Part shown: positions 1 to 11,800 of the stretch, piece after piece
Layout of the letters: each line of letters opens with the position of its first letter
Position numbering within the stretch: the stretch's first letter is position 1
Assembly: GCA_951213105.1 (NCBI GenBank)
Contig: OX578136.1
Location: 77,368,937-77,432,936, forward strand
DNA: 64,000 bases
Direction: 5' to 3'
Source of the DNA: Amaurobius ferox
Taxonomy: Eukaryota; Arthropoda; Arachnida; Araneae; Amaurobiidae
The notes under the pieces: model-generated
Databases searched by the model: none
What the model saw: the letters and a program-made list of their open reading frames with translations, nothing else
Told to the model about the DNA's origin: nothing
Translations under genes and position numbers: made by a program

Positions 1-135
1 TCGAAATTTAAAATATATTTTATATTCCGGGTGAAGCACCTATTATCTACTTACAAGTAGAAGTTGAGGTTAATAAAAGTTTGAAGATTTTATTTTAATG
101 AAAAATGCATCAGGAAATTTTTCTGGTAAGTTTTA
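1..135 (+). repeat. DR1 dispersed repeat, fragment
   Basis: This opens inside a repeat recognised by 'cgaaatttaaa.tatattttatattccg' followed by 'gtagaagttgag.ttaataaaagtttgaagatttt'. The same order of blocks recurs near 8360, 8830, 11640, 13000, 17230 and 23170. It is an old interspersed family and no coding capacity is visible. The ends are not defined here. Confidence 0.6.
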
Positions 136-991
136 TATTGCAGAATGGATGCTACAGCCTTCATCTACATTATTTATTCGTGCGTGGTTTTATGTATCGA
201 TTTATCTTTGCATCTGTGCTCAACATTTTTTCAAAAAGTTTCAGATCCCAAAACTCGTAATTGATATCTCATAAAATTAACTGAAATGGGAGTCAACTCG
301 ACTTTCTCATACCAAAATCCATTTTTCGTAACTTTATACTTAAAATTCTATAAGTAAAAATTTGAAAAATTGGTATTGTCGGTAAAAATGGTTACAATAA
401 AGGCATATTACCCTTCACTTTAAAGGGCTTGATAAGGTCTTTCGATTGATACCATACTTTGCAATATACCCCCTGGCAGGCGGTTATTTTCCTCACATGG
501 GGGGCTTCATGAACAAAACAATTGCATCGCGGCTATTTTTTACAACAATGATTCAAGTTTCATCATCATTCAACCATACATAAACCTTTTTACGCATAAT
601 TATTCCAAATTTTATCATATGCTGCCATGATAAAAAAATATAAAAATTAAAAGTTTTCTCTCGGATTTAAAAAAAATTCTATATATAGCTAGAATTTTTA
701 TAACATAGCCAGATACCGAATTTCGTAAAAATCCATTAATATTTGTGGTCACTATCAGTAGGGGAATAGGAAGAGTTAAGCGGCACTTCAGAGGCGGTGG
801 AGCCCTATACTTTAATATACCTATACAGAAAATGAGTGCACCAACAGAGGCGGTGGTAAAGTCCCATGCTTTAACATAGGGGTTCTCAGAAGTCGGTGTG
901 GGGCGGCACAGTTCCATAAGATGACGTCACAGAAGAGAGTGGAGTTTAGAACGTATAAAGTATTGCTGTTGCTATTTATTTATTTGTTATA
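136..991. other. gene-free AT-rich stretch
   Basis: No ORF here resembles a known protein. A GC-richer patch at about 785-915 contains two diverged copies of an 'acagaggcggtgg' phrase. Nothing else is recognised. Confidence 0.5.
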
Positions 992-1465
992 TTTTCACAC
1001 TTTTGCATTTTTTTCTTAAAATGTGGTTATGGGAAAAATCAGCATTTTGTACAAAATGTTCCAAAAGCGTAAAAAAAAAAAAAAAAATGTGGTTATGGGC
1101 AAAATTAACATTTTGCGACTTTTTTTTCAAAATGTTAATTTCTCTATGGGAATTAACATGGGTTTTCACACTTTTGTAATTTTTTTTAAAAAAATGTGAT
1201 TATGGGAAAAATTAACATTTTGCATAAAATGTCTCAAAAACGTAAAAACAACAACAAAAAATGTGGTTTTGGAAATAATTAACATTTTGCGTTTTTTTCA
1301 AAATGTACGATTTCTCTATGGGACTTAACATGGGTTTTCACACTTTTGTAAATTTTTTACAAAAAAATGTGTGTTTTTACGAAAATGTTATCAGAAATGT
1401 GGTTTTGGGAAAAATTAACATTTTGCACAAAATGCTTCAAAAACGTAAAAAAACAACAAAAATGA
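992..1465. repeat. 171-172 bp tandem repeat, about 2.7 copies
   Basis: The phrase TTTTCACACTTTTG begins units at 992, 1163 and 1335, giving periods of 171 and 172 bp. Each unit carries two blocks of 'atgtggttatgggaaaaattaacattttg' type separated by A- or T-rich spacers. Short ORFs within it are by-products of the repeat. Confidence 0.75.
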
Positions 1466-1776
1466 GCGTTTTTGAAAAATTGCGGCAAAAGAGGTGTATT
1501 TTTAAAGTAGTAGAATCGCATGATTTGGTGTTTTAAAGTATCAGAATTTCGGAATCTCGGGAATTGGGTCTATTGGAGAGGTGTGTGTATCTAGTCAGTG
1601 TAAGTTTCCAACTATCTAAATGCAGTAATGTCTCTTTAAGAAATTAGATGCTGCTAGAAAAATATATTATTTTTTTAATTGTGGTCCCGCCTCCACCCGG
1701 ATAGATATAGGATAGGATACACCACCACAATCTCTATTTCTTTCTCCTTTTTCTTTTTTTCTCTTTTTTTTACTTT

Positions 1777-4700
1777 TTATTTTCTTATTTTAAAGTGCCC
1801 GTAGGCATAACTTGTAATGCCGTCCTCGTGTAAAAATCTTTTATCATCAATGGGTGATAAAGTCACCTTGTTCTTGCATACAGTGAATAGTTTATGATGG
1901 CTGCTGTCAATTTTAATCTGTTCTTCCATAGTAGATCCAACACTCAACAGGCATTCTCTATAGTCATTGTGTGTAATTTTCCATGCAACCACATGTGTAG
2001 AAATACCTTTAGCTCTTTTCTTTTCTCCAGCAGATGATAGAATAGAGTACATTTTAGGTCTAAGTCCTATAAACTCCGGAATGGGGGTTGAATTCAGTTC
2101 ATCTTTAAAATATACAATACGTTTTTTATTGTCTTCACTGAAGGGGGGATGATCCTTGGGATAGTCAGAAAAATCATACAGTTGTTTATGCTGGTTCATA
2201 TCTTCATAAATATCAGCAGTTTGGATTTCATAAGCCAATGAATCAGTATCGATGAAGATAAGCTAAGCTTTTTCGCCATATTGGCTTTTAATACGTTTAT
2301 AATGAAACTCATACATCAAGAGTTTTGATAAATCCAATATAGCAAAGCCAACGTATATAGGCCGATTCTTTAAAATGCAACTTTTTACACGTTCAACACC
2401 CAGCAGATCTTCACTAAAAATCCTGCTAGCTCTATAAGCTGGGGATGCCATAACCTTCAGGGCCCGCTTTGAAGAATTCACTAGTTCAATATTAACCCGA
2501 TCTCGAAGATTCTCCATCGTTTTTCTAAACACAGCGTTATTAAGCAATTTAAAAAAGTTTTTCTCAAAATTAGTCTTTGCCTTCTTTCTTTCTTCTGTGT
2601 CAAATTGGATGCATTACTCCAACAAAGGCTTCTGATTAAATTTTAAGGTCTTGTGAATTTTCTTGAGTCTTAAACCTAATGATAGGTATAGCTGAAGGTT
2701 GCGATAGTGAACAATATAATGTTTCTTGTCATGCAGATTGGGTACCAATTTCGTGGTACTAACAGAATGTCCATGATGTAACTGTTGAACCAGTCGTTCA
2801 GCATAAGGGGAGAGCATTTCTCGTTCAATATTCACCCTTTCAGGGACTAGAGGGTATTCATTATGGTAATCATGTAAGAATTCAGGATGCTCCAGATCCA
2901 CTTCAAATATATATCCCTCTTGGGTATTGTCCTTTAGACTCATTATCCAAGATTCATTCAAATTTTCTGTAGATATCCATTCAAACCCACCATAGGGCAG
3001 TGGTTGAGACATGGCCCAACCATATAGGTTATTGGCATCAAGATAGATAATGTGCTTATCAGGCTTAGTAGAATCGTAATTTTTCAAATAACGATTATTA
3101 GCCTCGGATCTACGCTGGCTAATCATACATATACAGCCTCGAATCTCACGTTCTATAAACAGTAGCATAGTTTCATCTGTGAGTAGTTCTAGGGTTTGCT
3201 CAGTCATTTTTAAAGAGGCCTGCCAAGCCAGTCCAGGGGCGGTCATCATATGAGCGGCGTCTAAATCATAGTTCTTCTTGCAAATTTTTCGAAAATTCTC
3301 AAACACATCGGAATATTAATACTTTGCATATAGTTAAGATTACAGGCATTATGCAGGGAACCTCTATAGGTTCCAGTCACGTGATTGTGATCATGCACAC
3401 GATCTGTTTTCATTTCACGATGGCACACGTTACAATGGGTAGCTCTTTCAAAGTCAATTCCATTCTCCTTAGTCATTCGCAGTGGTTTAACATAACGTAA
3501 TTTCTCTCCGAGATACTGTTTCTTCATTATCAAGTTGTTAAGGAAATGATTCACAGGGTCGATACCTCGATACACCGTAGCTTGTTTCAGGCATTTTCCA
3601 TCAGGCCCTATGATAACATAAGCATATCCACAAGGCTCATGAATTTCTAGTCTATGCGTGTAAGATCTAATTCGAGGTTTCAGTAGTGTCTTCTTTAACG
3701 ATCAGGGCTTCAAAGTCAGCATAAATTATGAAAGGGATGGGATGCTGATACTGTTTGTTCGTGAATTGGAGATATTTCTGTTATTCCGAGGGCATTTTAA
3801 TGCGCTGAGGTGCATGTTCTTTGCAATATTAAGCATGATCTTGTAAAAGATCGTCTCTGCTGTAACAATGTAAACATCTATAACACACATATTGGGCTCC
3901 ATTGTGCTTAGTTATATCTCCCAGAAAGCATGACATATTCCTAATTAAAGTATAGTGTTGCTTATCTTCATCACTAATCAACAGTAAATTTACGCAGTCT
4001 TTATCTTCACATTTGGATATATGCAAAGGAAAAATTTCTTCGTCTTCATATCCATACACATTTATTCGTATATTATTCAATTTTTCAATCTGAGTAATCT
4101 TCACAACTGAGATAGGGTATTTAATATCTTCAAGTTTAATGTAATTCTCAAAACTTTGATAGTGTGACTTACTTTCAGGCTTATCTTCACGGGATATATA
4201 GTATTTGTGGGCGAGTAAGCACCACCACTGACATTTCTCGTCTTCATTTCGAATATTTAGTAAAGCTTTCTTGGCTGCAAGTTTTGTTGGCAAGGGTATA
4301 TAGCTAGAAGCTGCAAGAGGCTTGTACTTTGCACAGAAAACATTTATCTTTCGCATCTTTTGTAAAGTCCATATAGAGCCTCGGCTGACAAACTCTTCGA
4401 ATAACTTCAAGATTTGTGAAAAAGCTTCTTCAACATTGTTGGGAGGGGTATCATCACGAAGTTCTATCACAACGTATGTTCTAAAATATGAGCTGGATAC
4501 CTCTTGGCCATTTGCAATGTCATGAATGAACTGCATATCCGCAATAAGATACCACTTAATAGATCTGTATTCGCCAACTTCATGTTTTAATATATTCAAT
4601 AGCTGAGGGCGAATCTCATCAAAACATAGCATAAGATCTCCCTCTACAGTTTCAGTGGGTTCCAGAGTATGTACAGAGAATACATCTAAACCCTACTTCT

Positions 4701-5095
4701 TCGATACAATCTTGGAGCATTTATTAGAAGTTGAGGATAAAGCAGGAGCTTTTCTCTTTTTAGAACCATGTTCAATACGCTGGTGGCGCAGGGCATCACT
4801 TTTCTTACTGAATATAAGTTCACAATGCTTGCATTTTATACCATTCTTTAGATGAAGCATCAAATGACGCTTCAAGTTATCCCGTCTGGTAAACTGTATG
4901 GAGCATTGAGTACACTTAAACACTTTAACGGGAGAATGCGTATTCACATATCTAGCCAAGTCTTCCTTACGAAACAAATGCACGTTCGCATACTTTACAT
5001 CGATTATTCAAGGCATAATCATCAGAATGAATCTTCATATGTTTTGCTAAGGTATCTTTTCTAGAAAAGTGCTTATCACAAGATAAACGCACCTG
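1777..5095 (-). pseudogene. Decayed Polinton protein-primed DNA polymerase B with N-terminal zinc fingers
   Basis: Minus-strand fragments line up in order with the intact Polinton polymerase at 37122-41075, but are diverged enough to belong to another Polinton lineage. From the N-terminus there are about four C2H2-type fingers (4700-5095) and the conserved N-terminal region (3829-4632). An exonuclease I DFE motif follows near 3715, then a CxxC...DHNH...CN zinc cluster (3261-3575). Next come the palm motif A region (DANNLYGWAMSQ, about 3030), motif B (2520) and a DTDS motif C with the preceding Y replaced by I (about 2240). The thumb end is at 1777-2238. Breaks include a frameshift near 4983, an in-frame stop at 4693-4695, a stop at 3829, a frameshift near 3670 and more downstream. 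About 190 residues, including the Exo II and III motifs, are missing between 3306 and 3340. The minus-strand sequence TTTTGCAG at 5096 looks like a 3' splice site, so the gene probably had a 5' exon upstream. No TIRs or other Polinton genes are seen nearby. Confidence 0.85.
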
Positions 5096-5353
5096 CAAAA
5101 GATAAAAAAATACAAGACTTTAGTATAAACTGACTATTTTTTTGATAACAATGTAATACATTTCTAAAGATTTATATAAAGAAATCATCCAAAATAATAA
5201 AATTATCAAGTTAAAGAATATAGCCATAAACTAAAACCCCAACAAACTACTTTAAATTTATAAAAGTACTCATTAAATAAAGTTGTTACGCATCATAAAA
5301 ATACAAAGTTTAATAAAATGGGAGAATAAAATCACATTGAAACAAGTACTTAC

Positions 5354-5539
5354 ATGTCCAATCCTGTTCAAAGAGGGTGCATTAGGCATAGGATCGTCAG
5401 TAACGGTAGGGATAGCACCTCCGATATTAGTAGCTAAAGCACACATATTCGTAGAACAACTCCAATCGCGTCTTAACAGCACGAAATCCACAACAGAAAT
5501 GATAAAATCGCTGCTTGAAGACCACCTACGCCCATCCAT
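5354..5539 (-). other. Candidate 5' exon of the decayed Polinton polymerase
   Basis: On the minus strand an ATG-initiated open frame of 62 codons runs to a consensus donor, CAT|GTAAGT, at 5353. The matching acceptor (TTTTGCAG) ends at 5096 and the reading frame would continue into the first zinc finger. The intron would be 258 bp. The opposite strand is also open across 5283-5552 but has no ATG. I do not recognise the peptide, so this is a tentative exon call. Confidence 0.35.
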
Positions 5540-7073
5540 AAAGAAAAAATAGTTCCTGTATTATCCTTCCGCCAAGATCACCTCAAGACTGTCTCTAAAG
5601 AATTCTTGATGTATCCATCCGCCAAGGTCACGTAAAGGTTATATCACTGTTACCGTTAAACTTACTACACTTTACCGTAATTACACGCAGAAACCCGATA
5701 AAAATAAACAATTCATTCAAAATTGCAATCGATTATATCCTTTTAATAATCGTAATCAATACATTAAATAAATCCATAAATCTACATCTTAAAAAATAAT
5801 AGATTTTAATAAAATATTTAAAGAAAATCCCTTTGCGAGTAGAAAAATGCCTTAGAACCCACAATCCGTATACAATACAGCAACGCGCCGTCCCTTACAA
5901 CCATAAAAAACGTCGAATAACATATACCCTTTTCTCCCCCTCCCCCCCCCCGAGATACCAACACTCATCGTCATTACTTCCCCACACAAGCTAAACGTAA
6001 CCCATAGCAACCAGAATCCGTAATAAAGCATTCACCTTCGCCCCAACGTACACCCAAATATCCAGTAATTCAATGTGAAACAACTGTATTTTTTCAAGAA
6101 AACTCACTTTACAGGGATTCATAGAATGGACATGGAACAAACAATCATAAAAAATCATCAAATTCATCCAAAAACTAGCTAAAACCCTCAAATTACTTAT
6201 AATTATCATCTACATATGCTATATAACCGTTTATAACCTGCGAATAAATAGATTAGCCTTATTCTCTTCCTGGTCAAAAATTACGTATAGAACAAACATT
6301 TAATTGATACATTTGAGCATGCATAGACATTTAATTTTTATTTTGGAGATTTTTACAAACTGTTTCGTTAAAAAAAGCAGGTTCTTCTTTTCCGATTGGT
6401 ACCAAAATCTAATCAGCACCAGGGTATCCCACGAATGACTTATGTACCACATTTTGTGAAATTTGGTCAATTAGTTTTTTTAACTAGATTGAATAAATCA
6501 CACTTTTGTGGTTCATTTTACAAAAAAGGGTCGGGTTCTGTTATCCCGAATCGTACCAAAATCTAATCATCACTAGGGTCACACACAATGTGACTTACCT
6601 ATAAAGTTTTATGACTGTTGGTTCATTAGTTTTTGAGTTAGATTGGATACATACATTGCACGGACAGACAGACGGACACCTGCAGAAGTCACGCTAAACA
6701 TAGTGTTTTAGTATTCTAGAGGTCCTAAAACTTTAGATGCGTCGAAAACTCCAGTTGCGATTATCGGCATGATTCCAATACTTTCCCTATACGTAACCAT
6801 GTATTGCAGGTAAAGTAATATATTAATATTTTATTATGCATATAATTATTAAACATTATCGGCGTATATAGTTGAAAATACATTAATATTTTTTAGTATT
6901 TCAATTGATTTCAATTGATTATAAGCATCCCCAGATCACTAACTCATATTAGACACAAGCGACGATTATGTACAACAAATATTCACGGTATTTTATGTAG
7001 TATATCATTATACAGGTTATAAACACATAAACATTATACAGAGTATAAATACATAAATATACGAACACATTTA
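5540..7073. other. gene-free interval
   Basis: No recognisable coding sequence. It holds a C-rich homopolymer near 5936-5950, the duplicated segment at 6380-6685 and otherwise simple AT-rich DNA. Confidence 0.5.
6380..6685. repeat. Two diverged ~150 bp copies of a dispersed repeat
   Basis: The phrase 'gtaccaaaatctaatca.cac.agggt' occurs near 6400 and 6560, each followed by 'gacttac/tat', 'ggt.cattagttttt' and 'ttagattg.ata'. The second copy ends in 'cggacagacagacgg', a phrase that also appears near 54430. Probably the edge of an old transposable element. Not classified. Confidence 0.5.
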
Positions 7074-7145
7074 TTAACACGTTGAGCGCGGAGCTGTTCT
7101 TGCTCTGCCTACCGTTCAGGAAGCAAACAGTGGAGATCGCTTGGC

Positions 7146-7642
7146 GAGGTGTTCGATCATAAAGTATAGACAGAGGATAACACACACGTCGAGATGTTCG
7201 ATCATAAAGTATAGACAGAGGATAACACACACGTCGAGGTGTTCGATCATAAAGTATAGACAGAGGATAACACACACGTCGAGATGTTCGATCATAAAGT
7301 ATAGACAGAGGATAACACACACGTCGAGGTGTTCGATCATAAAGTATAGACAGAGGATAACACACACGTCGAGATGTTCGATCATAAAGTATAGACAGAG
7401 GATAACACACACGTCGAGGTGTTCGATCATAAAGTATAGACAGAGGATAACACACATGTCAAGGTGTTCGATCATAAAGTATGCACAGAGGATAACACAC
7501 ACGGCGAGGTGTTCGATCATAAAGTATAGACAGAGGATAACACACACGTCGAGGTGTTCGATCATAAAGTATAGACAGAGGATAACACACACGTCGAGGT
7601 TTTCGATCATATAAAGTATAGACATAGGATAACACACACGTC
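7146..7642. repeat. 45-bp minisatellite, 11 copies
   Basis: Units start every 45 bp from 7146 to 7596; the last is 47 bp. The first seven alternate strictly between GAGGTG and GAGATG starts, a 90-bp higher-order repeat. The period is a multiple of three and free of stops in several frames, so long repetitive ORFs appear on both strands. These are artefacts, not genes. Confidence 0.95.
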
Positions 7643-7874
7643 GAGGTGACGATTGTATTTCACTGTCCTTTTCCGCTATGTCAATGGCACAGTCAATTTT
7701 CATTCGGACGCAATACAGTCAGAAAGTTAACCAAACAGGTCGTCACTTTTTGTAATATGTGTAAAACCAAACCACATCTTTGCTTAGAATGTTTTAATAA
7801 ACTCCATTAAAATTATAACATTTATTTTTTAACCTTGATATTGCCGGGCCCACGGACCGTCACCCAAACGAAAT

Positions 7875-8123
7875 GTTCACTGTCAGTCCCCACGGATTGA
7901 CGCCACCTAAAAGGAAAGTTCACTGTCAGTCTCCATGGACTGACACCGCCTGAAAGGAAAATTCACTGTTAGTCCCCACGGACTGACGCCACCTAAAAGG
8001 AAAGTTCACTGTCAGTCCCCATGGACTGACACCGCCTGAAAGGAAAGTTCACTGTCAGTCCCCAAGGACTGACGCCGCCTGAAAGGAAAGTTCATTGTCA
8101 GTCCCCACGGACTGACGCCGCGC
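7875..8123. repeat. 43-bp minisatellite, ~6 copies, each carrying a hairpin
   Basis: Units begin at 7875, 7918, 7961, 8004, 8047 and 8090. Most contain GTCAGTCC-CCAN-GGACTGAC, an 8-bp perfect inverted repeat with a 4-nt loop. The loop varies (CCAC, CCAT, CCAA) while most stems are kept. A degenerate unit precedes the array near 7848. Confidence 0.9.
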
Positions 8124-8239
8124 TTAACGTGTTAATGTAGATTGGCACGTCACATATTTTCTTAAACAATCTGCGCGTAACTTTCATGTTTTCTATAATT
8201 TCAAAACCTACTTTATACGATCAATTTCAAGCTCGTCAA

Positions 8240-9180
8240 GTGGAGGAGTAAATCAACATCGAGATTTTCTGCACTTTACCATCTCTGTTCTCCTTGCTGC
8301 ACTGAGTGATTCAATTCTCTTGAGTACCTAGTTATCTATCATGCAAATCTCCTAGAACGAGTTCGAAATTCAAATCTATTTTATATTCCGTGTGAAATCC
8401 ATATTATCTACCTAAATCTACGTGGAAGTTGAGCTTAATAAGAGTTTTAAAATGTTCTTTCAGCATAAAACGCTTTTAAAACTTTTATGGATACGTTTTG
8501 CATTGCAAAATTCTACTATATAAAAATTTTACTTTGCTTCACTATTAAATCGCGTTCGATATTGTATATCCAGTGCTTTTCTTAGCTAATTAGCGCTGCT
8601 TAAAATCTCCGTTTATGACAAATAAAAGCTTTTCTATAAAAGAGCGTTAACTATTTAAACATTCATAACTATAAATAGATTTTTAATAATTTGCAATAAA
8701 CTACTGTAGAAAAAAAAAGCAACATTGAGATTTCTCCCTTTTTTCCACCTTTTACGTCTACGGCGCTGTAACTAGTTATCCCTTTCATCTGACTATCCTT
8801 CATTTACATCTCGTGGAACAAGTTCGAAATTGGAATATATTTTATATTATGTGTAATATCCATATTATCTACCAATACGTAGAAGTTTAGATTGGTACAT
8901 GCTTAAAAATGTCGTCTGATTTTGAAACGCGATTAAATATTTTCAATTAAGTTTGCATTGCAGAATTGGAAGTTATAAACCTTTTTTCCATAATAATTAT
9001 TTTTCGACTGCGTATTTATGCGCGTATATGCCTATTTCCAGCGTTTTTCTCAGCAAATTCGCCTTCCTCAAAATTGTGGTTTGTGTCAAATAAAAGCTTA
9101 TTTCTTATGAAACAACCCTTGGATATTTAAGCATTCAACGCAACCAATAGTTTTTTGATCAGTTGCAATAAAATATTTGA
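8240..9180. repeat. Two head-to-tail monomers of DR1 (~465 bp each)
   Basis: The blocks 'aatcaacatcgag' (8252) and 'aagcaacattgag' (8717) begin two monomers that share order. Each has a C/T-rich block, 'tatc.tgcaaatctc.tggaac.agttcgaaat', 'tattttatatt', then 'gtagaagttgag'. It is an old tandem copy of the family seen singly elsewhere. No protein is encoded. Confidence 0.6.
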
Positions 9181-10104
9181 GATATATATAACCTTTGGTT
9201 TTTATTTACCTCAGTTGCGTTATAACTTATGCTTAACTTTATAGCTTACAAGCTTGTAGTTCTGTCATGTAGGCCAATCGGCGAGCGAAGTAACATTCTG
9301 CGGTACTGCATGGCGACAGGATAAGTTTTGGATAGTGGTTGAGACAGTTAGATGGGTTGAGAGTTGAGCTGATGTTCAGTCTGAGTAGAGTTCTGATGGA
9401 AGAATGATTGACAGTTTGACAAAAGTTATGTTGGAAACTTAAATTTGTAGAAGTCGAGTCGATGTGTGAATCAGAAACGTGAAAAGTGCATGCCAGTGAA
9501 GCAGACACAAGTATGGATCTAGTATCACTAGATGTTCAAGACAAGAGTTAGGTGTGCAAAGAAGAAGTTGGGTAAGCATCGATGATTTATAGCTATTCCA
9601 ATGATTTCGTATATATATCGTCGTATATATATAATATGTCGTCAGTTCCGGTTAAAGCTCATGAATGATCTGTTTCTTTTGAAATGGCAGGACTGTGCAA
9701 TATTTTCTGATTTAGTATCTATCTAAGCTCATGTTTGTTAAAATTGCAACGCCACGAATGAATCCTGTGATTGAGGAGAAACTTACAATAAATGCAAATT
9801 AGGGTGTGCCATGCAAATAATTTGAATTTCAGAGTCTTTCAGAGATGCGTGAACTAAACAGAGCCCTCTGAACTCCTGTTTTAGCGGAATAAATAGAGTG
9901 CTGTAGCGGGACGTTGAAAATTGTTTGTGGCAGCCTGCCAGCAAGTTTAGGAGTTCGAACGGGGAAGAATGATCTGCCTTCGTGAAGATGTTTTTTCTTA
10001 CTGTGCAATGGCAGCTCTTATGGAGCACAATACCATGATAGTGCTACGAGTGTGAAAGCAGTGTAATGAAAAGATCCGGATAAGTTGCTAATCCGGCAGT
10101 GGAT
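9181..10104. other. unassigned interval
   Basis: GC content is slightly higher than around it, but no ORF resembles a known family. It could be the 5' part of the Tc1-like relic that follows or another decayed element. I see nothing I can name. Confidence 0.4.
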
Positions 10105-10917
10105 GACGAAATATTACGTCAGCAGGTGATGATAGACACCTCATCCTCACGGCAGTGATGGACCATAGAGGTTCATGTCCATTAAAGGCAGAATGTTGGA
10201 GCACTGCTACAGATGTATCATTGTCTGATTCAACAATTTGTCGGTGTCTGCTTTACTGTGGACCCCGTGCAAGAATTCCTTTATACAGGATTGCTCTGCC
10301 GCAAAACCATTGACGCATGTTGCTACGATGGGCTTATCAAAATGGACACTGGCGTGCTGATTCGCAACAAGTCGGCTTTTTCTATGAATCCCACTTTAAA
10401 TTGGGATACAATGGGGGTACAGTGGGCCGCATGCACGTTAGACGCACCTTCGGGAGTGCGTTATCAAACGTCATACTGGATGAACGCCAAGCGTGATGGT
10501 CTTAGGCACCATTGGGTACATTGGACGAGCTCAGCTGCTAGGAATTGTAGGTAATCTCAACAGAAACCGGTTCATTTGAGAATTTTTGGAGCCAAAAGTC
10601 ATACCCTTCTTTCAACGCATTCCGGGATCTGTATTTCAACAGCACAATGCCCGTCCATATGCTAGGGATGTTCAAGACTTCTATTTAGCACAACAGATAC
10701 AGCTTGCCTGCCTGTTCACCGGATATGTTGCCTATTGAAAATGTCTGGGATTTCGTTGGTCGGCGTCTTGTCCGTGACTCTCGTCCCGTGTCAAATATTG
10801 CTGAACTTTGGGATCGGATAGAAATCTTTTGGAATCCTCTATTCAAAATCTGCTTAATTCGATGCAATGCCGTATAGAAGCACTTATTGCAGCGCGTGGT
10901 AGCTTCACCAAGCACTG
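10105..10917 (+). pseudogene. Tc1-like transposase relic
   Basis: The plus strand retains the C-terminal half of a Tc1-family DDE transposase in several frames. About 10590-10680 encodes a VxPFFQRIPGSVFQQ-type segment followed by a VQDF block. About 10705-10770 encodes a SPDMxPIENVWDFVGRRL-type block carrying the catalytic glutamate, and the tail reaches a stop near 10917. The second catalytic aspartate of the FQQDNARPH motif reads as histidine (FQQHNARPY). Frameshifts and stops break it throughout. No TIRs were identified. Confidence 0.75.
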
Positions 10918-11057
10918 ATGTTTTAACATGTAATATTGTTTATTTGCTTTGCAATTTTAATCGCCTATTTGTATCAATACATGTCGTTTGTAGAATAAAT
11001 TTCATTCAATTCTGATAATTCCTTCATGGTGTTGCAATTTTTATAAACAGGAGTATA

Positions 11058-11388
11058 CTGGGTGTCCCAAAAAGATTGAAACGCGCTTTAATTCTTTACC
11101 TGTTGGAGATAAGTGGGCAATGTAAATTACCAAAATGTTGAAAGTAAGGTAAGTAGTAAGGGAAATAAGACTGGTAATTTTCTGATTGACCAAATTTGTC
11201 TAAGGAGGGGGGGGGGGGGTCATATAAAAATTTAAAAATTGTAATTTGTTTAAAATTAATGGGAGGACTATTTCATTAACGTAGTCCTATTTCCTGCCTT
11301 ACTTTCACTATTTTTGCAATTTTGCATTGCCACTTATCTCCAACAAGTAAAGAATTAAAGCGCGTTACAATCTTTTTGGGACACCCTG
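11058..11388. mobile_element. 331-bp fold-back MITE (Tc1/mariner-type ends)
   Basis: The ends read CTGGGTGTCCCAAAAAGATT and, in reverse complement, CAGGGTGTCCCAAAAAGATT. The arms match at about 60 of the first 62 bases, then more loosely to about 110 bp. TA dinucleotides flank both sides (11056-11057 and 11389-11390). There is no coding capacity. A G homopolymer interrupts the middle near 11208. Confidence 0.85.
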
Positions 11389-11524
11389 TATGTACTAACT
11401 TGACATAACTTAAGAATTTCACAACAAAAGTATCTAATCTTTACAATGGCACGCGATGAGGTAAGTAAAGTGACCAACTCCATCTGAGTTAAAGGCAATT
11501 CCTTTACAACTACTCTTCACGCGG

Positions 11525-11800
11525 AAGAAAAAATTAACGTCGATATTTATTTTCCTTTTCCATTTCTTTCGGTTGCAATGCAGTAGTGATTCAGTTTTCT
11601 ACCAAGTCCGATTTATCCATCATGCAAACATTATCTGGAACACGCTTGAAATATAAACTCATTTTTTAATCATGTGTGAAATATATATTATATGGATATA
11701 CGTGGTTTTGGTTGTTGAGTTTAATACAATTTGGGTTTAATAAAAGTTTGAAGATTTTCTTTCGGTGTAAAGCGTGTTTATTTTATATTTTTAATAAGTT
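11525..11800. repeat. DR1 copy
   Basis: It shares the block order of the 8240-9180 monomers: 'aaaattaacgtcgata', C/T-rich, 'tccatcatgcaaac', 'ggaaca.gcttgaaat', 'ttgagtttaat', 'aaaagtttgaagatttt'. Confidence 0.55.

Larger units (their letters stand above)
7078..8131. mobile_element. piggyBac-like non-autonomous element (MITE) flanked by TTAA
   Basis: The left end reads CACGTTGAGCGCGG directly after TTAA (7074-7077). The right end, read in reverse complement, is CACGTTAAGCGCGG directly before TTAA (8132-8135), a 13/14 match. TTAA target duplication with a CACGTT... terminus is the piggyBac signature. The 1,054-bp interior has no transposase. It is dominated by two unrelated minisatellites (7146-7642 and 7875-8123), so mobilisation would need a transposase in trans. 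Confidence 0.8.

Noticed and set aside
5283..5552. Plus-strand 89-codon frame with a Gly/Ala-rich hydrophobic middle
   Set aside because: No ATG, and the opposite strand has an ATG, donor site and matching acceptor. Kept only as a caveat to the exon call.
6949..7703. Long repetitive ORFs (157-195 aa) on both strands
   Set aside because: They come from the stop-free 45-bp minisatellite, whose period is a multiple of three; codon content is identical in every unit and both strands are open.
7146..8123. CRISPR-like array
   Set aside because: Units are contiguous repeats without unique spacers; eukaryotic minisatellites.
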